Below are positions 59,960 through 64,000 of a stretch of DNA of 64,000 bases, in pieces (position 1 is the first letter of the stretch; each line of letters opens with the position of its first letter). The DNA is taken from positions 103,746-167,745 of the forward strand of contig JAVJSD010000071.1 of the NCBI GenBank assembly GCA_040219575.1. Reading direction: 5' to 3'. A model generated the notes under the pieces. The model had not been told where the DNA came from and ran no database searches. It was given only the letters and a program-made list of their open reading frames with translations. The stretch is from JAVJSD01 sp040219575. GTDB taxonomy: Bacteria; Planctomycetota; Planctomycetia; Pirellulales; Pirellulaceae. Both the position numbers and the translations under genes were made by a program.

Positions 59960-61522
59960 ATGACCGCCATGCACAACTTCCGGCCTCTGCCGCCTGACCT
60001 GGTGAAGATCCAGGTGCAGATGGAGGGGCATGCGCGTGACTACGGGCTGGATTTCTTCCCCACCATTTTCGAGGTGGTCGACGCCGACCAGCTCAACGCG
60101 GTGGCGGCCTACGGCGGGTTTCCCACGCGGTATCCGCACTGGCGGTTCGGCATGGAGTACGAGCAGCTCTCGAAGGGGTACAGCTACGGGCTTCAGAAGA
60201 TCTACGAACTGGTGATCAACAACGACCCGTGCTACGCGTACCTTTTGGCCAGCAACGCCGTCACCGACCACAAGCTGGTGATGGCGCACGTGTACGGGCA
60301 CTGCGACTTCTTCAAGTGCAATTACTGGTTCAGCCAGACGAACCGCAAGATGATCGACGAGATGGCGAATCACGGCAACCGGATTCGCCGCTACATCGAT
60401 CGCTTCGGCATCGAGGAGGTCGAGAATTTTATTGACTGCTGCCTCAGCATCGAGGACCTGATCGACATCCATTCGCCGTTCATCCAGCGGTACGACAAGC
60501 AGGACAAGTACTCCTTCCGCGGCCACACCGACGAACAGGAGGACGCCCCCGCCTCGTCGAAGTTCCGCGCCAAGGAGTATATGGACCGCTACATCAATCC
60601 GCCCAACGTGCTGCACGCCGAGGCGCGGGAGCAAGCCGAGCGGCAGAAGAAGAAGGCCCGCGTGCCGGCCGAGCCGATGCGCGACGTGATGCTGTTTCTG
60701 CTGCAGCACGCGCCGCTCAAGGGATGGCAGGCCGACGTGTTGTCGATCATCCGCGACGAGGCCTATTACTTCGCTCCGCAGGGTCAGACGAAGATCATGA
60801 ACGAAGGCTGGGCCACCTACTGGCACAGCACGATCATGACCCGCCACGGCATCGAGCCGGGCGACCTGATCTGCTACGCCGACCACTGCGCGGGCACGCT
60901 GGCCGGTTCGCAGACGCGGCTCAATCCTTACAAGTTGGGCGTGGAGTTGTTCCGCGACATCGAGGACCGCTGGAACCGCGGCTGCTTCGGCCAGGACTGG
61001 GACGACTGCGACGACATGGCCGCCAAGCGGGAGTGGAACACGGGGGCGGGGCTGGGCCGCAAGAAGATCTTCGAGGTCCGCCGCATTCACAACGACCTGA
61101 CGTTCATCGACGAGTTTCTGACGCTCGACTTCTGCCGCCGCCACAAGCTGTTTTCGTTCGGCTTCAACGAGGATTCCGGCTACTACGAAATCGAAAGCCG
61201 CAAGTTCAACGACGTCAAGCAACAGCTGCTGTTCAACCTCACCAACATGGGCCGGCCGCACATTTTCGTCCGCAACGGGAACTATCGAAATCGCGGCGAG
61301 CTGTTTCTCGAACATCGATTCGGCGGCGTCGAGTTGAAGATGAATTACGCCTACGACACGCTCGCCAGCCTGTACCGGCTGTGGAAGCGGCCGGTGCACA
61401 TTCGCACGGTGCTGGAAGACACCGTCAGCATTCTCTCGTACGACGGCAGCGAGACCACGATGGAGCAATCCGACGAGCCTTGGGAGCTCGACGAGGAGAT
61501 GGTGTTCGAGGAAGTGGAGTGA
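59960..61522 (+). CDS. spoVR: SpoVR family protein (YcgB)
   Basis: A 520-residue SpoVR protein. It starts RPLPPDLVKIQVQMEGHARD, and shows the highly conserved AAYGGFPTRYPHWRFGMEYE, YGHCDFFKCNYWF, DVMLFLLQHAPL, and MNEGWATYWHSTIMTR blocks. In Bacillus it affects spore cortex formation; in other bacteria it is induced with prkA/yeaH under stress. The activity is not known. A nested palindrome separates it from the small protein gene, so transcription from the upstream operon may be interrupted. ATG at 59960. Confidence 0.94.
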   Translation: MTAMHNFRPLPPDLVKIQVQMEGHARDYGLDFFPTIFEVVDADQLNAVAAYGGFPTRYPHWRFGMEYEQLSKGYSYGLQKIYELVINNDPCYAYLLASNAVTDHKLVMAHVYGHCDFFKCNYWFSQTNRKMIDEMANHGNRIRRYIDRFGIEEVENFIDCCLSIEDLIDIHSPFIQRYDKQDKYSFRGHTDEQEDAPASSKFRAKEYMDRYINPPNVLHAEAREQAERQKKKARVPAEPMRDVMLFLLQHAPLKGWQADVLSIIRDEAYYFAPQGQTKIMNEGWATYWHSTIMTRHGIEPGDLICYADHCAGTLAGSQTRLNPYKLGVELFRDIEDRWNRGCFGQDWDDCDDMAAKREWNTGAGLGRKKIFEVRRIHNDLTFIDEFLTLDFCRRHKLFSFGFNEDSGYYEIESRKFNDVKQQLLFNLTNMGRPHIFVRNGNYRNRGELFLEHRFGGVELKMNYAYDTLASLYRLWKRPVHIRTVLEDTVSILSYDGSETTMEQSDEPWELDEEMVFEEVE

Positions 61523-61658
61523 TTCGACCAGGTGGAGTGCATCGCAGCGCGGCGAATATGCCGATAACTATCAGCAGTCCTCAATCAGACCAGGAGCCAA
61601 GTGGGTCGCCGCGGCGCATCGGCCGCGTTGTCGATCAGTCTTGCGGAGGTGAACGACC

Positions 61659-62144
61659 ATGACGATGAAGCAACAGATCGATCGAGAATTGGACCGACTC
61701 TCCCGGGCGGGCGACCTTTCCTCGTCGCCGGTGACGCTGGCCGTGGACGTTTCCGTGGGCCGGCTGGAGAGCCAGATGCTGGCCGTCGATTCGCTGGCCT
61801 GCGCCTTCGAATCGCTGACGCTGTCGACCGACCGTCTCGACGGCGCGGCGATCGACGATCTCAAATCGCTCAGCGACCGCCTGGCGAAGCAGCTCAACTA
61901 CCTGCTCGAGCCGATTTCGCCGGTCGAGGTCGACGCCGACGGCTGCACCGTGCAGATGCGCTCGAGTCCGCCGCAGCGCGACGACGACGGCTCCACGTAC
62001 TACGAACTGCTGGTGCGTCGCGGCCAACTCAGCCTCAGCCGCTTCCACAAGGCCAAGGGCGCCGCCCGGACGCTAATTCCCGCCCAGTTGACGCGGGAAG
62101 TGTTCCAGCGTCTCGCCGGCGATCTGGTCGCCGCGGTGAAGTAG
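61659..62144 (+). CDS. Conserved-looking cytoplasmic protein of unknown function (161 aa)
   Basis: A 161-residue protein with no signal peptide or membrane segment. An N-terminal helical part (MTMKQQIDRELDRLSRAGDL, DSLACAFESLTLSTDRLDG) precedes a strand-rich C-terminus (VEVDADGCTVQMRSSPP, YYELLVRRGQLSLSRF). The GCGGAGGTGAACGACC before ATG 61659 is the best ribosome site in the window. Follows spoVR by 136 bases. No family recognised; may be part of the same stress cluster. Confidence 0.7.
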   Translation: MTMKQQIDRELDRLSRAGDLSSSPVTLAVDVSVGRLESQMLAVDSLACAFESLTLSTDRLDGAAIDDLKSLSDRLAKQLNYLLEPISPVEVDADGCTVQMRSSPPQRDDDGSTYYELLVRRGQLSLSRFHKAKGAARTLIPAQLTREVFQRLAGDLVAAVK

Positions 62145-62251
62145 ACGAGCGTCGGCCGGAACAAGCGAGGGTGGGCCGGAACGAGCCGTGCGAGGTTCCG
62201 GCGGTTCCCTGTCCCCGCGCAAGGTGCGGCGACAGCCGAACGCGCGAGTGT

Positions 62252-62286
62252 ACGGAACTTCCAGACGTCTCACGACTTCTGCTACG
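62252..62286. repeat. REP-like unit (inverted)
   Basis: GGAACTTCCAGACGTCTCAC then GACTTCTGCTACGCGG: the inverse of the GTAGCAGAAGTCGTGAGACT unit, between two convergent genes. Confidence 0.75.
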
Positions 62287-62311
62287 CGGCTTTCCAGCGG
62301 TGCATCGCTGG

Positions 62312-62458
62312 TCAGCGTGTCGCGTCGTCGGGCGACATCGGCATGAGCTCCTGAGGCAGCAGCTCTTCACACTGCGGGCAGAACGGTCTGCCGTCGCCGC
62401 CGGCGGACGCTTTCACGTGCTCGTCGCACACGGGGCAATACACGAAGTTGTCGGTCAT
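62312..62458 (-). CDS. Zinc-ribbon microprotein (48 aa)
   Basis: A 48-residue protein with two Cys pairs, CPVC and CPQC, 18 residues apart: YCPVCDEHVKASAGGDGR and PFCPQCEELLP. This is a zinc-ribbon knuckle pair. The rest is acidic. ATG at 62458 begins next to the first pair; an in-frame start at 62527 would add 23 residues. The ORF is intact, small and motif-ordered, so I regard it as real. Function unknown, perhaps binding or metal storage. Confidence 0.65.
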   Translation of the reverse strand: MTDNFVYCPVCDEHVKASAGGDGRPFCPQCEELLPQELMPMSPDDATR

Positions 62459-62813
62459 GGCGAGATCCAGGTCGCGTGCTGATGGCAAGCCAACGCTGCA
62501 TCTATCGGCCCAGCAGACTTTGGCCAATTACCCGCGATTCGCCAGCCGGCAAGACCGGCGCACCCGTCACAATCACGCCCACTTCCGTGGGGCAGGCTTC
62601 CCGCCTGACAGGCGATAATCGACAGGTTGATGGAGTCCTGCACTTCACTTTCATTGCCGACAACAATTCTTACGAAGTTCGTCTAACCGAAGTCAACTTC
62701 AACAATCGTTATTCAAGATGCACCGCGGCCGCCCGATTGATGAATGATGAATGGCGATTGTTGATTGTTGAAGGAAAGGAAGGCGAACGTGCCGGCGAGC
62801 CATTTGGCGCGTG
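62459..62813. other. Gene-free interval with repeat arms
   Basis: About 355 bases. Holds a partial GGCAGGCTTCCCGCCTGACA unit (62591-62613) and an inverted pair, CTTCAACAATCGTTATTCA against GCGATTGTTGATTGTTGAAG (62692-62773), of the CTTCAACAATC family. Confidence 0.6.
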
Positions 62814-63788
62814 TCACGGCTCTTGCTCACGGCCGTCGGACGGCGCCTTGTTGCGGGCGCGGCTGGTCCGATCGCAACCCTGGCGGAGGACCGACGAGTT
62901 CACGTAGTTGTTGACCACCTCGACATGGCCGTCGCCGTAGGCAAACTGGCAGACGCCCTCGTGCCAACTGCCGAACCGCGGCCACATCCCCTCGGGATCG
63001 TCCCACGGCGAACGGGCCAGCGACTCGCCGCCGTTGCGCGTGCAGCCGGAGGCGTTGTAGTCGTTCTCGATCCAGGAGCCGATCGTGAAGTCGCCCCCTT
63101 TGCCGTCGGTGTTCAGCCGCCGTGGATGCAGCGCCTTCTCGCCCAGGACGATTTGATTCGAAGCCCCGTTGGTCCACGACGCCATTGTCGTTTTTGAGCG
63201 GTAGTGCCCTGCGCTGACGACGATTCCCGGTAGGTTCGTAGGGATAGGGAACCGCGGTTGCGTCCGCCAGACGAGCAGGAACGGCCCCTTGTTCTTGCTC
63301 AGATCGTGGGCCTGCAGCCAGGTGTCGTCGAGTGCCGAGTTGTTGGATTCGACGACGCCCACGCTCGGCACGGCGTAGTCTCCCGCGGCGAAGCCCGCCG
63401 TCAACTGCGGCGCCTTTCGGCGGCTGGGGCAGTACAAGTACGGGTAGTTACTCAGATATCGCAGTTCACTTGCGTTACTCGGCGAATCGTAAGGCAGTTC
63501 GTAACGACTGCGAAAGTTGCCGCGAGACTCCAAATAGGGGCGGCTCAATTCCGCCCAGGAGAATCCGCGGCTGAACACGGCCAACGGCACGTTGTCGCCG
63601 CGTTGATCCTGGTGGTTTTGAAACCCCAGCGCGTGCTGCTTCAGATTGTTCTTGCACGCGCTGCGGCAGGCCGCCTCCCGCGCCTGCTGCATCCAACGCA
63701 CGGCCAAACCCAGTCCGGCGCCGAGGATGCCGACGACGATCAGAAGCTGCGCCAGTGTAAACCGGTTTCCGGCAGGCGGAACATTCAC
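62814..63788 (-). CDS. DUF1559 protein with prepilin-type N-terminus
   Basis: A 324-residue planctomycete DUF1559 protein. The N-terminal FTLAQLLIVVGILGAGLGLA is a prepilin-like methylation/cleavage and membrane segment, followed by the CRSACKNNLKQHALGFQNH block (usually CxNNLKQ-x-GLA-x-HNY-H). The C-terminus has GVCQFAYGDGHVEVVNN, the family's F-x-x-DG-x-V end. Many paralogues exist per planctomycete genome and are thought to be surface or pilin-like. Starts at GTG 63788 with gagg eight bases upstream; ATG alternatives are absent. Confidence 0.9.
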   Translation of the reverse strand: MNVPPAGNRFTLAQLLIVVGILGAGLGLAVRWMQQAREAACRSACKNNLKQHALGFQNHQDQRGDNVPLAVFSRGFSWAELSRPYLESRGNFRSRYELPYDSPSNASELRYLSNYPYLYCPSRRKAPQLTAGFAAGDYAVPSVGVVESNNSALDDTWLQAHDLSKNKGPFLLVWRTQPRFPIPTNLPGIVVSAGHYRSKTTMASWTNGASNQIVLGEKALHPRRLNTDGKGGDFTIGSWIENDYNASGCTRNGGESLARSPWDDPEGMWPRFGSWHEGVCQFAYGDGHVEVVNNYVNSSVLRQGCDRTSRARNKAPSDGREQEP

Positions 63789-63838
63789 GCGATTCGCCTC
63801 GAACGAGCGACGTGTGAAGAGACCTCTTCAGCGTAACC

Positions 63839-63864
63839 AATTTCAACTTCAACAATCAACAATG
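63839..63864. repeat. CTTCAACAATCAACAATC repeat
   Basis: Same unit as 33739 and the arm pair at 62692-62773; here just upstream of the DUF1559 start. Confidence 0.6.
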
Positions 63865-63929
63865 GGTGTGGCTCCCTCCGCGCACGTCGTTAGTCGTGGC
63901 GACGTTTGATTTTTCTGAGTTGGTGCTAG

Positions 63930-64000
63930 CACAAAAAGGGGTGCTCCTTTGTGTAGGGTGGAAGTTTGAACCCAATCCAACCCCGGCAAAGGAGCCCCCT
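63930..64000. other. Right-edge hairpin and strong ribosome site, possible start of a next unit
   Basis: GTGCTAGCACAAAAAGGGGT... and CAAAGGAGCCCCCT form imperfect inverted arms. AAAGGAG (63988-63994) is an ideal Shine-Dalgarno, so a coding region probably starts within a few bases after 64000. The arms might be the end of an insertion sequence; the data stop here. Confidence 0.35.

Overview
The window is about 64 kb of GC-rich DNA that reads as a chromosome segment from a planctomycete, most likely Pirellulales-like. The markers are a DUF1559 protein with a prepilin-type N-terminus, a Ser/Thr kinase carrying the N-terminal extension typical of planctomycete kinases, a secreted multi-haem protein resembling the planctomycete cytochrome c families, a Tat-exported sugar-phosphate isomerase-like TIM barrel, many small lipoproteins, and intergenic regions full of short palindromic and tandem repeats. 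I saw no CRISPR array, tRNA, rRNA or complete insertion sequence. The assignment rests on family knowledge, not on any search.

Left part (1-17 kb): a ZIP metal transporter cut by the left edge (minus strand); an overlapping pair for an SbcD/YhaO-like nuclease and an SbcC/YhaN-like ATPase; a small Cys-containing protein; a RimK ATP-grasp ligase fused to an RCK_C domain followed by an aspartoacylase-like Zn hydrolase; the RNase P RNA (minus strand); prs; an AtuA/DUF1446 protein; a YheT-like hydrolase; small secreted or DUF1801 proteins with gene remnants; and a TVP38 membrane protein.

Middle (17-39 kb): a secreted esterase, a TIM-barrel isomerase, a membrane-anchored Ser/Thr kinase, a HELGH metalloprotease, a di-haem protein with a dead peptidase-like domain, an S9 peptidase lipoprotein, a Rossmann-type protein, a 1.4 kb repeat- and hairpin-rich gap with a candidate structured RNA and a 44-residue lipoprotein, a HAD-like protein with degraded active-site motifs, hisA overlapping an EF-G2-like GTPase, ppc, a flagellar-rod-like lipoprotein without flagellar neighbours, and a TPR lipoprotein.

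Right part (39-64 kb): clpB and dnaK in tandem (minus strand), which together form a protein-disaggregation pair; pheA; a mannose-1-phosphate guanylyltransferase; an Nramp-like transporter with a large soluble insert of five about 24-residue repeats; a universal stress protein; a MarR regulator; a lone ClpP-like protein; lipoproteins; a cytochrome c'-type protein; a response regulator; the prkA-DUF444-(66 aa)-spoVR stress cluster; a zinc-ribbon microprotein; and the DUF1559 protein. The extreme right edge looks like the start of another unit, possibly an insertion sequence.

The most unusual content is: (i) at least six families of dispersed intergenic repeats, including a nested palindrome present twice and a REP-like element in about eight places; (ii) the repeat insert in the Nramp-like transporter; (iii) the orphan FlgG-like lipoprotein; (iv) two proteins whose catalytic motifs have decayed; and (v) a hairpin-rich, gene-free locus at 28.8-29.2 kb.
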